From an uncultured Pseudomonas sp. (GTDB lineage: Bacteria > Pseudomonadota > Gammaproteobacteria > Pseudomonadales > Pseudomonadaceae), in contig NZ_OX044366.1 of assembly GCF_943846705.1 (NCBI RefSeq), forward strand, positions 1,302,001 through 1,366,000: DNA of 64,000 bases. Direction: 5' to 3'. Of the stretch, positions 1 to 8,062 are shown piece after piece. Within the stretch, counting starts at the first letter, position 1. Every line of letters begins with the position of its first letter. The notes beneath the pieces are model-generated. The model did not search any database, was not told where the DNA came from, and saw nothing but the letters and a program-made list of their open reading frames with translations. The position numbers were made by a program, and so were the translations under genes.

Positions 1-110
1 TGTTGCTGCACCAGCGTTAGCGCCCGCTCGCGCAAGCCATGGGCATGCCACAGCCAGGCGCAGGCGGTGGCGAACAGCATCAGCAGAAATACATCGAAGA
101 GGTCGATCAT
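1..110 (-). CDS. DUF3301-type small membrane protein, partial (C-terminus outside window)
   Basis: The first 36 codons of a leftward gene are present and the rest lies before base 1. The start ATG is at 108-110 with a GGAG ribosome binding site just upstream on the minus strand. The visible peptide begins MIDLFDVFLLMLFATACAWL and continues into WHAHGLRERAL. This one-helix start followed by HGLRERAL is what I recall of the DUF3301 family in Pseudomonas. The function of that family is unknown. The gene runs in the same direction as the thioesterase upstream of it, with a 28-base gap. Confidence 0.7.
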   Translation of the reverse strand, partial: MIDLFDVFLLMLFATACAWLWHAHGLRERALTLVQQ

Positions 111-138
111 CGCAGCTCCAGCAGCAGGGCGTTATGCC

Positions 139-624
139 TCAGGCTTCTGCTTGGTTAAGCGCCTCATAGCGCTGTTGCAGTTCGTGGCGAATTTGCCGGC
201 GCTGCTGACCTTGGCGTTGCCGGCGCAGACCGTCCGGCGTGTCCGGGCTCAGGCTTGGAATGACCACCGGCTTGCGCTCTTCATCGACCGCGACCATGGT
301 GAAAAAGCAGCTGTTGGTATGGCGTACCGAGCGTTCGCGGATATTTTCCGTGATGACCTTGATGCCGACTTCCATCGAGGTGCGCCCGGTGTAGTTGACT
401 GAGGCGAGAAAGGTCACCAGTTCGCCGACATGGATCGGCTGGCGGAAAATCACCTGATCCACCGAAAGGGTCACCACGTAGCAGCCGGCATAGCGGCTGG
501 CGCAGGCGTAGGCGACTTCATCGAGGTACTTGAGCAGGGTGCCGCCGTGAACATTGCCGGAAAAATTGGCCATGTCTGGGGTCATCAGGACGGTCATCGA
601 CAGCTGGGCGGTTCCGGCTTGCAT
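139..624 (-). CDS. Acyl-CoA thioesterase, YciA-type hotdog fold
   Basis: This 161-residue protein probably hydrolyses acyl-CoA thioesters in the cytoplasm. The hotdog-fold pattern is visible: a FSGNVHGGTLLKYLDEVAYA helix region near residues 21-40, with the conserved asparagine and glycines and the acidic residue in LDE, followed by strands such as VDQVIFRQPIHVGELV. The last 40 residues are charged (many R and Q) and extend beyond the core fold, ending in a probable helix. A second, shorter member of the same family is at 54485-54886. The acyl substrate cannot be told from sequence. Confidence 0.9.
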   Translation of the reverse strand: MQAGTAQLSMTVLMTPDMANFSGNVHGGTLLKYLDEVAYACASRYAGCYVVTLSVDQVIFRQPIHVGELVTFLASVNYTGRTSMEVGIKVITENIRERSVRHTNSCFFTMVAVDEERKPVVIPSLSPDTPDGLRRQRQGQQRRQIRHELQQRYEALNQAEA

Positions 625-934
625 AGGGCACTCTGTGACGGGTTGATCGAGCGGGTGAAATGCACTGACGCACGATAAGCCCGCTACGGTACTGGTTGCG
701 GCAAAGCATAAGCAAGCGGCTTGCCGCGCTGCTGGAGGATGCGGGTCACTGCCCTGCAGCGAGGCAGCGCGGGTTATTTACCGGCCGAAGGGCCGAAGCC
801 GATATTCAGGGTGGTGTGGCTGCTCAGGTCTGTGGATTAGCTCCTGCAAGCCTACGCATGGGGCTTGGGGCGCTACAGGCGTCGGGTTTACAGGTTTAGC
901 GTTGCAGGTTTCAGGCGGTGCTCGGCACTGGCGG
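625..934. other. Intergenic region without a recognised gene
   Basis: These 310 bases separate the thioesterase start from the stop of the GGDEF/EAL gene, both on the minus strand. Short open frames exist, but none has a recognisable protein motif or a good ribosome binding site. A short hairpin (CCGGCCgaaGGCCGaa) lies near 781-796. The region should contain the thioesterase promoter. I see nothing else that can be supported. Confidence 0.5.
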
Positions 935-3295
935 CTAGTCGCGCCTATGAGTGTCTGACGAGTGCTGAAGGTACTCTGCAATCCAGCGTTGCAGGTCATC
1001 CAGCGGCATGGGCTTGGCAAAGAAAAACCCTTGAATGTGGTGGCAGCCCAACGCCTGTAGACGCATCACCTCAAGCTCGGTTTCTGCGCCTTCAGCGATG
1101 ACCCGCATGCCCAGGTCGTGGCCGATATTGATGATCACGCGCGCGATCAGGTCGTCACCGTCGCTCAGCGGTGTGACAAAGCATCGATCGAGTTTGAGGG
1201 CGTCAAAAGGCAGCACGTGCAGGCGGTTCAATGAGGAATAGCCGGTACCAAAGTCGTCCAAATGAAACTTAAAGCCGAGGTCGACCAAGCGGCGCATGGT
1301 CGGCAGGATCTCTGTGCTGGATTCAGCCACCATGCTCTCGGTCAACTCCAAATGCAGCGCAGCGGCGGGTAAGTCATAACGCTGCAGGCAGTCGTTCAGG
1401 TCCGCCACCAGATCGCTGTCGCGGAACTGGCGGATCGATAAATTCACGTTGCACGCCAAATCTGGGTAATCGGCGCGCAACCGTCTCAGTGCTGCCCCGG
1501 CTTGGTCGAAAACCAAGCGGCCCAGCGTGGCGATCATCCCGGTTTCTTCGGCAATCTGGATAAACTCACCGGGTGGAATGTATTCACCCTCAAAGTTCCA
1601 GCGGCACAAGGCTTCCATGCCGACTAGGGTACTGTTCTGCGCATCGACAATCGGCTGAAACCAGACTTCTAATTGCTCGGCCTGCAGGGTCGTGTGCAAG
1701 GCCTGTTCAAGGCACATGCGCCGCGATGCTTGAATCAGCAGGCCGCGATCGAAGACCGCGATTTGGCCTTTGCCGCGGCGCTTGGCTTCATACAGCGCCA
1801 GGTCGGCATTGCGCAGCGTGTCTTCCTTGCTGAGCGTGGCATCCACCGCGGTGAGGCCGGCCGAGGCGCGAATACTGATCTGCTGCCCCTGGTAGCGGAT
1901 GGGCTGTTCCAGCGCCCTCAGCAGGCGTTCGGCCAATGGCAGTGCCTTGAGTGGTTCGATGCCCTCAAACAAAATGGCAAATTCGTCGCCCCCCAGGCGG
2001 GCAACGGTGTCGTCGCTTCTCACCAGCTCCTGGGCGCGCAGTGCGGTTATCTTGAGGACATCATCACCGGCTTCATGGCCCAGGCCGTCATTGAGCAATT
2101 TAAAGCTATCCAGATCGAGCAACAGCAAACTGCTGAGCGGTTTGGCTGTCGCCGTGTCATACGCTTGCAGCACCGTCAGGCGCGACATCAGCATGCGTCG
2201 ATTACCAATGCCGGTGAGCGAGTCATGCTCGGCGATGTGGCTCAGGTCGCGGTGCCTGGATTCGACCTCGCTGATCAGCTCATTCAGCGATGTACCAAGA
2301 TTATCGAGTTCATCTGCGCCCTCCACGGGCCAGCGAGTCGCCGCGTCAGGGGCCTGCCGGTGGCGGTCAGCGAGCCCGGAGAAACGCCGCAAGCGGCCCA
2401 GCAAGCGAAAGTGCACGATCAGGTAAACGCCCAGTAATGAGCAGAGCATCAGGGCAATGGCATTCACCGCGAGGGTTTGATGGGTCAAGCGGCGTTCCTT
2501 CAGCAGAGCAGAAGGCCCGCTGACTTGCAACGTGGCTGGCAGGTCGCTTAATTGGGTGGTTACCGCCCAGCGCGGCCCCGCAGGCGTTTCATGGCGAGTC
2601 ACGGCGAAGGCTGAGCCCGCCGCATGTGCAGTGCTGAGCAGGTCAAACTGCACTGCGGTGAGCGCTTGCAGGTACTGCAGGTACTGCTCATCCAGCGGCC
2701 GCAAAAAATACATCACGCCGTTGGCCGGAAGGCTGGCCAGGGTGTTGTTTATTGCTGAACGGGCAATCAAAAAGGGTTGGCCGTTGAGGATCTGCAGAAA
2801 CGAGCTGGGGCTGTCTGCGGTATCTGTTGGATTCAGCGGTGTCAGATAAGGCTTGAGTTGGCTCAGCAGGTCGTCGGGCATTGGCACGACCTCGCCCTCG
2901 GCATCCATGATCAGGCTCAGCAGCGAGGAGGCCGCGGCGTCGGTGATCACCACCCCGCTTAGGCGCAGGTTGTGCAGTGAGTCCGGGGTGAAGTTATTGC
3001 CGGCATAGTCGGGGTCCTGGTCCTCAATGAAGGCATAGGTGTCATCCCAGTAGGCATAGTCCTTGAGCGTCGCCTTCATGCTCGTCTGGCCTTGAGTAAA
3101 CACCGCGTTCACGCGCAGTAACTCTTGTTGATAGCGCGTTTGGTCGAACTCATCGAAGCGCTGATCCAAGACGTAGTACGAAAGCCACAGGAACACGCCG
3201 CCGACGACAAACAGCAAGGCACTCAGACGCAAGAGCATCCACAGTCCGAGGCTGTCGCGCCCGAGTAACGCCTGCAACTTAGCGATAGTGGCCAT
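935..3295 (-). CDS. Membrane-bound CHASE4-GGDEF-EAL cyclic-di-GMP enzyme
   Basis: A 786-residue protein when started at the ATG at 3293-3295. A longer in-frame start at 3397 would add a 34-residue tail before the first helix, which is unlikely. Order: transmembrane helix about 18-41; periplasmic CHASE4-like sensor with the typical DYAYWDD motif at 79-85; second helix 275-296; HAMP-like linker; GGDEF domain with intact GGDEF at 435-439 and an I-site RSDD five residues before it (426-429); EAL domain with intact EAL at 561-563, DDFGTG and AEGAET motifs. Both catalytic sites look intact, so it may make and break cyclic-di-GMP, with product inhibition through the I-site. The periplasmic signal is unknown. 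Confidence 0.93.
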   Translation of the reverse strand: MATIAKLQALLGRDSLGLWMLLRLSALLFVVGGVFLWLSYYVLDQRFDEFDQTRYQQELLRVNAVFTQGQTSMKATLKDYAYWDDTYAFIEDQDPDYAGNNFTPDSLHNLRLSGVVITDAAASSLLSLIMDAEGEVVPMPDDLLSQLKPYLTPLNPTDTADSPSSFLQILNGQPFLIARSAINNTLASLPANGVMYFLRPLDEQYLQYLQALTAVQFDLLSTAHAAGSAFAVTRHETPAGPRWAVTTQLSDLPATLQVSGPSALLKERRLTHQTLAVNAIALMLCSLLGVYLIVHFRLLGRLRRFSGLADRHRQAPDAATRWPVEGADELDNLGTSLNELISEVESRHRDLSHIAEHDSLTGIGNRRMLMSRLTVLQAYDTATAKPLSSLLLLDLDSFKLLNDGLGHEAGDDVLKITALRAQELVRSDDTVARLGGDEFAILFEGIEPLKALPLAERLLRALEQPIRYQGQQISIRASAGLTAVDATLSKEDTLRNADLALYEAKRRGKGQIAVFDRGLLIQASRRMCLEQALHTTLQAEQLEVWFQPIVDAQNSTLVGMEALCRWNFEGEYIPPGEFIQIAEETGMIATLGRLVFDQAGAALRRLRADYPDLACNVNLSIRQFRDSDLVADLNDCLQRYDLPAAALHLELTESMVAESSTEILPTMRRLVDLGFKFHLDDFGTGYSSLNRLHVLPFDALKLDRCFVTPLSDGDDLIARVIINIGHDLGMRVIAEGAETELEVMRLQALGCHHIQGFFFAKPMPLDDLQRWIAEYLQHSSDTHRRD

Positions 3296-3403
3296 GATTT
3301 GCGGGTGGAACCTTCCTGGCGATGGAGCGCTGAGCGAAATATGCAGGTGGAGATTCCCCCCGTCGTTATGGCCCGCAATATATACCGAAGTTGCCAAGCA
3401 CGC

Positions 3404-4771
3404 TTAGGCGTGGCTCAGGTACCAGCGCCAATCCTGCTCGCCGACTTCGCCCATAAACTGGCGGAACTCGGCCCATTTGATCGCCAGGAATACGGAGAGG
3501 AACTCCTCGCCCAGGGCGTGTTTGGCCCAGGCGGAATGTTCCAGGGCGCGCAGTGTGGTCAGCCAGTCGCTCGGCAGGGTTTCGCGGGCCTGTTCATAGC
3601 CGTTGCCGACGATGGCTGCGCCGGGGTCAAGCTGATTCTGGATGCCGTGGTGGATACCAGCGAGGATTGCCGCAGCCGCCAGGTAGGGGTTGGCGTCGGC
3701 GCCGCAGATGCGGTGCTCGATATGCCGGCTGTTGGCCGGGCCGCCGGGCACGCGCAGCGACACGGTGCGGTTATTCACCCCCCAGCTCTTGGCCAGCGGC
3801 GCGTAGCTGTTGGCCTGGAAGCGCCGGTAGGAGTTGGCGTTGGGGCAGAAGATCGCCAGCGCATCGTTGAGTGTGCTCAGCATGCCGCCGATGGCGTGCT
3901 TGAGCAGCGGCGTGCCCTCTGGATCGTCACTGGCCATCAGGTTGTTGCCCTCGGCATCGGCCAGGCTGACGTGCATGTGCATACCGCTGCCGGCCAAATC
4001 GGCGAAGGGTTTGGCCATAAAGCAGGCCTGCAACCCGTGCTTGTTGGCTACGCCCTTGACCAGACGCTTGTAGCGCACGCCTTCATCCACTGCCCGCAGG
4101 GCGTCGAAGCGGTGCTCCAGGGTCAACTCAAGCTGGCCCGGGGCGTATTCGGAAATCGCCGTGCGCACCGGCAAGCCCTGCACCTCGCAGGCGGCGTAGA
4201 GGTCGTCGAGAAACGGCTGTAACTGCTCCAGCTCATACACGCCATACACCTGTGGCGCTTGCGGGCGCACGCCATTGCTTTGCAGCGCCGGCTGCGGGCG
4301 ACCGTTACTGTCGCGCTGCTGCTCCAGCAGGTAGAACTCCAGCTCCACCGCCATCACCGGGTGGTAGCCATCGGCTTTGAGCCGGTCGATGGCGCGCACC
4401 AGCACATGCCGTGGATCGGCCGGTGCGGCGGGCAGGCCCTGAGTTGGGTGCATGCTCACCTGCAACTGACCGGTGGGGCGGGTGCGCCAGGGTTGCAGGG
4501 TCAGGCTACCGGGCAGCGGGTAGGTCCAGCAGTCGGCGTCGGCGACTTCCCAGACCAGGCCACTGGCTTCCACGTCCTCGCCCTGAATGGTCAGCGCCAG
4601 GATCGAACTGGGCAGCGGCCGGCCGTTCTCGTAGACGGCCAGCAACTCGTCACGGTGCAACAGCTTGCCGCGCGGGATGCCGTTGGCGTCGATCAACATC
4701 AGCTCGATGCTGCGCACGTCCGGGTGTTGGGCGAGGAAGTCGCGGGCTTCCTGAATATCGGCGAATTGCAT
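3404..4771 (-). CDS. Glutamine synthetase family protein, gamma-glutamylamine synthetase type (PuuA-like)
   Basis: 455 residues with the start ATG at 4769-4771; the open frame continues upstream through repeat DNA, so the longer start is rejected. Glutamine synthetase signatures are present: beta-grasp N-terminal domain, MAVELEFYLLE, EYAPGQLELTL, GSGMHMHVSL, NSYRRF and NRTVSLRVPGG. The length and N-terminus resemble the PuuA/SpuI/IpuC branch, which ligates glutamate to an amine using ATP, rather than GlnA. It lies downstream of the aminotransferase gene on the same strand, separated by 113 bases that hold a repeat. That context suggests catabolism of an amine or amino alcohol. The substrate is not identifiable here. 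Confidence 0.85.
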   Translation of the reverse strand: MQFADIQEARDFLAQHPDVRSIELMLIDANGIPRGKLLHRDELLAVYENGRPLPSSILALTIQGEDVEASGLVWEVADADCWTYPLPGSLTLQPWRTRPTGQLQVSMHPTQGLPAAPADPRHVLVRAIDRLKADGYHPVMAVELEFYLLEQQRDSNGRPQPALQSNGVRPQAPQVYGVYELEQLQPFLDDLYAACEVQGLPVRTAISEYAPGQLELTLEHRFDALRAVDEGVRYKRLVKGVANKHGLQACFMAKPFADLAGSGMHMHVSLADAEGNNLMASDDPEGTPLLKHAIGGMLSTLNDALAIFCPNANSYRRFQANSYAPLAKSWGVNNRTVSLRVPGGPANSRHIEHRICGADANPYLAAAAILAGIHHGIQNQLDPGAAIVGNGYEQARETLPSDWLTTLRALEHSAWAKHALGEEFLSVFLAIKWAEFRQFMGEVGEQDWRWYLSHA

Positions 4772-4784
4772 GGCGGTGTCCTGG

Positions 4785-4876
4785 GTAGGATGGGTTAGCC
4801 GCGAAGCGGCGTAACCCATCGATGCGGTCTGATGGGTATCGCTGCGCTCAACCTGAGCGAGCCGACCCATCCGACG
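4785..4876. repeat. Small palindromic repeat (TAGGATGGGTT family)
   Basis: A 92-base stretch between the aminotransferase stop and the glutamine synthetase start. It reads GGTAGGATGGGTT at the left and ACCCATCCGACG at the right, so the ends are imperfect inverted repeats. Inside is a second hairpin of GATGGGTTAgCCGC against GCGGCGTAACCCATC. It belongs with the larger copy at 30615-30769 and a fragment at 11349-11390. It carries no coding sequence. Since the two flanking genes probably share a transcript, it may also shape that mRNA. Confidence 0.7.
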
Positions 4877-4884
4877 AATTTGGT

Positions 4885-6276
4885 TTATTCGCGGGCGTCG
4901 GGAATCGCCAGCAGCTCGCTCAGGGCCTGATCGAGGGTGGTGATCAGTTGGTCCACATCCGCCGCCGTGGTGCTCGGGCAGCACAGGGTCATGTTGTGGA
5001 ACGGGGTGATCAGGATGCCGCGGTTGATCAGGTACAGGTGCAGGGCCATTTGCAATTCGTCGTGGAACCCCGCTTCAGCCTGCGCGCCGGTTTTCGGCGG
5101 CAGCGGGCAGAACTGAAACTCGCTGCGCGCGCCCAGCTCGGTCACCGACCACTTGAGGCCGTGTTTGCCGATCAGTGCGCGGCAGCCATCGGCCAGGCGT
5201 TTAGCCAGCGGCAGCATGTGCGCGTAGGCCGCCTCGGTCATCACCTGTTCTAGGTTGGCGCGCATGCAGTGCATGGCCAGCGCGTTGGCTGACAGCGTGG
5301 TGCCCATGCCGCTATGGCCATGCCCGTGGCTGCCTGCACTGGCGCGGTGCTGGGCGGCGCTCATGGCCTCGGCCATCGCCGCGCTGCAACCGAAGACGCC
5401 GCACGGTACGCCACCGGCAATCGGTTTGCCGACCACGAAGAAGTCCGGCTCAAGGTTCCACAGCTGGGTGCAGCCGCCGATGTCGGTGGAGATGGTGTGG
5501 GTCTCGTCGATGATCAGCAGGCTGCCGTACTTGCGCGTCAGCTCGCGGCATTGCTGCATAAAGCCTGGCTCCGGCAGCACCATACCGATGTTGGTCATTG
5601 CCGGTTCACAGAGCAGGGCGCAGACATCGCCTTGCGCCAGCGCCGCTTCCAGCGCATCGATATCGTTAAAGGGGATCGAGCGGCTGTGCTGGGTCAGGTC
5701 GTAGGCCTGGCCAACCAAGCCTGAGCGCGGCACGGTCTGGCCGTCGCGGTGGCGCACCATCACATCGTCAACGGTGCCGTGGTAGCAGCCGTCGAATACC
5801 AGCAGGGTGTTGCGCTGGGTGATCGCCCGCGCCCAGCGCAGTACGTAACGGTTGGCGTCAGTGGCGGTGGCGGTCACCTGCCAGTACGGCAGACCGAAGC
5901 GTGCAGCCAGCAGTTCGCCGCAAACCACCGCATCTTCGCCGGGCAGCATGGTAGTCAGGCCATTATTGCCTTGTTCGGCAATGGCCTTGGCGATCGGCTC
6001 CGGCGAGTGGCCGAACATGCTGCCGGTGTCGCCCAGGCAGAAGTCGACATATTCATGGCCATCGACGTCATAGAAGCGCGCGCCCTTGGCCCGCTCGACG
6101 AACAATGGGCAGGGCGTCGACCAGTCGGCCATCCAGTGCATCGGCACGCCGCCGTACAGCGAGTTACGCGCGCGCTCGGCCAGGGCCACGGATTGTGGGT
6201 TGCGCTCGATAAAGCGCTGACGCTCGCGCTTGGCGAACGCCTCTACAGCGGCTGGGCTGATACCACTGGCAGTCAT
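4885..6276 (-). CDS. PLP-dependent class-III aminotransferase (glutamate-1-semialdehyde aminomutase-like)
   Basis: 463 residues from the ATG at 6274-6276, which has a GAGGTG ribosome binding site nine bases upstream; an in-frame GTG at 6285 is less likely. Class-III fold features are visible: DGHEYVDFCLGDTGSMFGHS, DGCYHGTVDD, IDETHT (PLP-ring aspartate region) and the Schiff-base lysine in FFVVGKPIAGGVPCG. It resembles HemL-type aminomutases but sits in a catabolic setting, so it probably moves an amino group from an unknown substrate. It is the first gene of a minus-strand unit with the glutamine synthetase and is divergent from the SDR gene. Two TGTGATCACA sites lie in the shared promoter. 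Confidence 0.87.
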   Translation of the reverse strand: MTASGISPAAVEAFAKRERQRFIERNPQSVALAERARNSLYGGVPMHWMADWSTPCPLFVERAKGARFYDVDGHEYVDFCLGDTGSMFGHSPEPIAKAIAEQGNNGLTTMLPGEDAVVCGELLAARFGLPYWQVTATATDANRYVLRWARAITQRNTLLVFDGCYHGTVDDVMVRHRDGQTVPRSGLVGQAYDLTQHSRSIPFNDIDALEAALAQGDVCALLCEPAMTNIGMVLPEPGFMQQCRELTRKYGSLLIIDETHTISTDIGGCTQLWNLEPDFFVVGKPIAGGVPCGVFGCSAAMAEAMSAAQHRASAGSHGHGHSGMGTTLSANALAMHCMRANLEQVMTEAAYAHMLPLAKRLADGCRALIGKHGLKWSVTELGARSEFQFCPLPPKTGAQAEAGFHDELQMALHLYLINRGILITPFHNMTLCCPSTTAADVDQLITTLDQALSELLAIPDARE

Positions 6277-6312
6277 GCTGAACACCTCATTGGTTATTCG
6301 ATCATGCTATTT

Positions 6313-6322
6313 TGTGATCACA
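6313..6322. promoter_or_regulatory. Palindromic operator TGTGATCACA, copy 1
   Basis: A perfect 10-bp palindrome inside TTTTGTGATCACA, 37 bases before the aminotransferase start. An identical copy lies 63 bases away, centre to centre, close to six helical turns, so both would face the same side of the DNA. The probable ligand is the GntR/FCD regulator encoded at 7378-8037. This is inferred from position and symmetry. Confidence 0.65.
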
Positions 6323-6375
6323 TAAATAGCAATAATTGGCTGTTAATGGCTTTATTGTTAGATTTAATAATATTT

Positions 6376-6385
6376 TGTGATCACA
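6376..6385. promoter_or_regulatory. Palindromic operator TGTGATCACA, copy 2
   Basis: The second perfect copy, again within TTTTGTGATCACA, 12 bases before the SDR start codon. Its position would let a bound regulator block the SDR promoter or ribosome loading region directly. Together with copy 1 it brackets the AT-rich divergent promoter. Confidence 0.65.
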
Positions 6386-6396
6386 GGATAAATCAA

Positions 6397-7167
6397 ATGA
6401 CCTTCCAGAAGCAGGTGGTACTGATCAGCGGAGCGGGCAGTGAAAGCGGCATTGGCTTAGCCATTGCGCGGCGTCTGGGCCAAGCCGGCGCACGCCTACT
6501 ATTAACGGCCAGCAGCGCGCGGATTGAACAACGCGCCGCCGAGTTATGTGCCGAAGGGTTAGACGCGCGGGCCAAGGTTGCTGACCTGACCGATGAGCAG
6601 CAGGTGGCCGAGCTTATGCAATGGGCGCAGGCGCAGTGGGGTCATATCGACATTCTGGTCAACAACGCCGGCATGGCCATGCAAGGCAGCCCCGAGCCCT
6701 TTGCCGAACTGGCAGAGATGGACCTGGCGACCTGGAACCTGTCCATTGCGCGTAATCTCGGCACGGCCTTTCTGCTCACCCGTGCAGTGCTGCCGGGCAT
6801 GCGCGCGCGTGGCTATGGACGCATCGTCAATATCAGCTCGACCACCGGCACCCGTGGCAGCAACCCTGGTGAGGCGGCCTACAGTGCGGCTAAAGCGGGC
6901 ATGCTCGGCCTGTCCATGGGCTTGGCGCTGGAGGTGGCCAAGCAGGGCATTACGGTCAATAGCGTCGCGCCCGGCTGGATTGCCACCGGTTCGAGTACCG
7001 CAGAAGAGCGCCACGCGGCAGAATACACCCCGTTGGGTCGTGCCGGCCGTCCAGCGGAAGTGGCGGCGGCGGTGGCTTTCCTGGCGTCCCGCGAGGCGAG
7101 CTATATCACCGGTGAAGTGTTGGTGGTGGATGGTGGTAACTGCCTGATCGAAAACAAAGCGCCCTGA
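6397..7167 (+). CDS. Short-chain dehydrogenase/reductase (SDR)
   Basis: 256 residues from the ATG at 6397. The upstream extension of the frame to 5749 runs antisense to the aminotransferase and is not coding. Classical SDR features are seen: a GAGSESGIGLAIARRL nucleotide-binding motif (variant of TGxxxGIG) near residue 11, VNNAGMAM near 88, a catalytic serine in ISSTTGTRG, YSAAK (Y-x-x-x-K) near 159, and C-terminal GEVLVVDGG. It should oxidise or reduce a hydroxyl or keto group with NAD(P). Being divergent from the aminotransferase-glutamine synthetase unit and followed by a GntR regulator, it probably belongs to the same pathway. Confidence 0.9.
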   Translation: MTFQKQVVLISGAGSESGIGLAIARRLGQAGARLLLTASSARIEQRAAELCAEGLDARAKVADLTDEQQVAELMQWAQAQWGHIDILVNNAGMAMQGSPEPFAELAEMDLATWNLSIARNLGTAFLLTRAVLPGMRARGYGRIVNISSTTGTRGSNPGEAAYSAAKAGMLGLSMGLALEVAKQGITVNSVAPGWIATGSSTAEERHAAEYTPLGRAGRPAEVAAAVAFLASREASYITGEVLVVDGGNCLIENKAP

Positions 7168-7194
7168 GCGCTTCTGCGTCGGTCAGGCGTTGTT

Positions 7195-7254
7195 GCAGGG
7201 CTGCTCGAAAATGCTCATTGACTGCAGTCAACTCCGCTTTTCAAGCAGCCCTGC
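7195..7254. repeat. Long interrupted palindrome after the SDR gene
   Basis: Outer arms 7195-7211 and 7238-7254 pair (GCAGGGCTGCTCGAAAA against TTTTCAAGCAGCCCTGC, one mismatch). An inner perfect palindrome TTGACTGCAGTCAA lies at 7218-7231. The RNA would form a very stable structure 28 bases after the SDR stop and could terminate or protect that transcript. It looks like a dispersed Pseudomonas-type palindromic repeat. Confidence 0.65.
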
Positions 7255-7311
7255 GCCTAACCTGCCTCTAGCAGAACCACTCAGACCAATGTGCTGAACT
7301 TTGGAGAATCC

Positions 7312-7374
7312 ATGCATAACTGCTCGCTGACCCTCGACCAACTCCCTGCACCGCCGGCACAAGGACTTCGCTGA
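7312..7374 (+). CDS. Possible 20-residue leader peptide before the GntR regulator
   Basis: An ATG at 7312 follows TTGGAGAATCC, a good ribosome binding site, and opens a 20-codon frame ending in TGA at 7372-7374, four bases before the regulator's ATG. The peptide MHNCSLTLDQLPAPPAQGLR has no known motif. The close spacing suggests translational coupling. It could also be chance. Confidence 0.3.
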   Translation: MHNCSLTLDQLPAPPAQGLR

Positions 7375-7377
7375 GCC

Positions 7378-8037
7378 ATGGCCGATAACCTGCAAGACCA
7401 GCTCTATCAACGTATCCGCGCTGGCTTGCTGGCCGGGCGCTTTCAACCCGGCGAGCGCTTGAAGATCCGTGATCTGGCGGCCGAATGGGGCACCAGCCCA
7501 ATGCCGGTGCGTGCAGCGCTGCAACGCCTGGTCGCCGAGGGCGCACTGGAAGGTGAGCCGCAGCGCTCAGTGCGCGTGCCACCCATGACCCGCGAGCGTT
7601 ACCAGAACATCTTCCAGGTGCGCCTGAGCCTTGAAGGCCTGGCCGTGGAACTGGCCACCCCCAACCTGACTGCCGCCGATCTTACCGAGCTGCGCGATTG
7701 CGTCGCGCGCATGGATGCCGCCATTGAGCAGCGCCAGGTGCAGCGCTACCTGGATGCCAACAGCCAGTTCCACCTGCACCTGTATGCTGCCTGCGGCAAC
7801 CCGGTGTTACTGCGCAGCATCGAGTCGCTGTGGCTGCAGGTCGGGCCATTCTTCAACCGGCTGTTCACCGAAGCCGACCTGTCGCTGCGCCTGAATGACT
7901 TCCATGAACAAGCCTTTGCCGCCATCGAAGCCGGCGACGCCAAAGCCGCCCGCCAGGCGATGGAGCAGGATCTAAGCTATTTTGCGCGGTTTTTGTTGAA
8001 TCTGTTGGACTTGGAGCAGGCCACCAAGCGGCTTTAG
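7378..8037 (+). CDS. GntR-family transcriptional regulator with FCD ligand domain
   Basis: 219 residues. An N-terminal winged helix (about 1-70) contains LLAGRFQPGERLKIRDLAAE and TSPMPVRAALQRLVAEGAL, typical of GntR. The C-terminal all-helical FCD domain has the metal or ligand residues in NSQFHLHLY and a later HEQAFAAIEAGD. Such proteins usually repress nearby catabolic genes and release DNA when a carboxylate or amine ligand binds. The ATG at 7378 has AAGGA 12 bases upstream. Its likely targets are the two TGTGATCACA palindromes in the aminotransferase/SDR promoter. Confidence 0.9.
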   Translation: MADNLQDQLYQRIRAGLLAGRFQPGERLKIRDLAAEWGTSPMPVRAALQRLVAEGALEGEPQRSVRVPPMTRERYQNIFQVRLSLEGLAVELATPNLTAADLTELRDCVARMDAAIEQRQVQRYLDANSQFHLHLYAACGNPVLLRSIESLWLQVGPFFNRLFTEADLSLRLNDFHEQAFAAIEAGDAKAARQAMEQDLSYFARFLLNLLDLEQATKRL

Positions 8038-8062
8038 CGCGCTTGGCGGCAGGCGTGACGGT

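Noticed and set aside
4772..4984. N-terminal extension of the glutamine synthetase to 4984
   Set aside because: It reads through the repeat element and the end of the aminotransferase gene; the family N-terminus starts at 4771.
6313..6385. CRP/Vfr binding sites for the TGTGATCACA repeats
   Set aside because: CRP-type sites need TGTGA and TCACA separated by six bases; here the halves abut, which fits a GntR-type dimer better.
5749..6396. N-terminal extension of the SDR gene to 5749
   Set aside because: The extension is antisense to the aminotransferase and crosses the operator region; the ATG at 6397 begins exactly at the expected nucleotide-binding fold.
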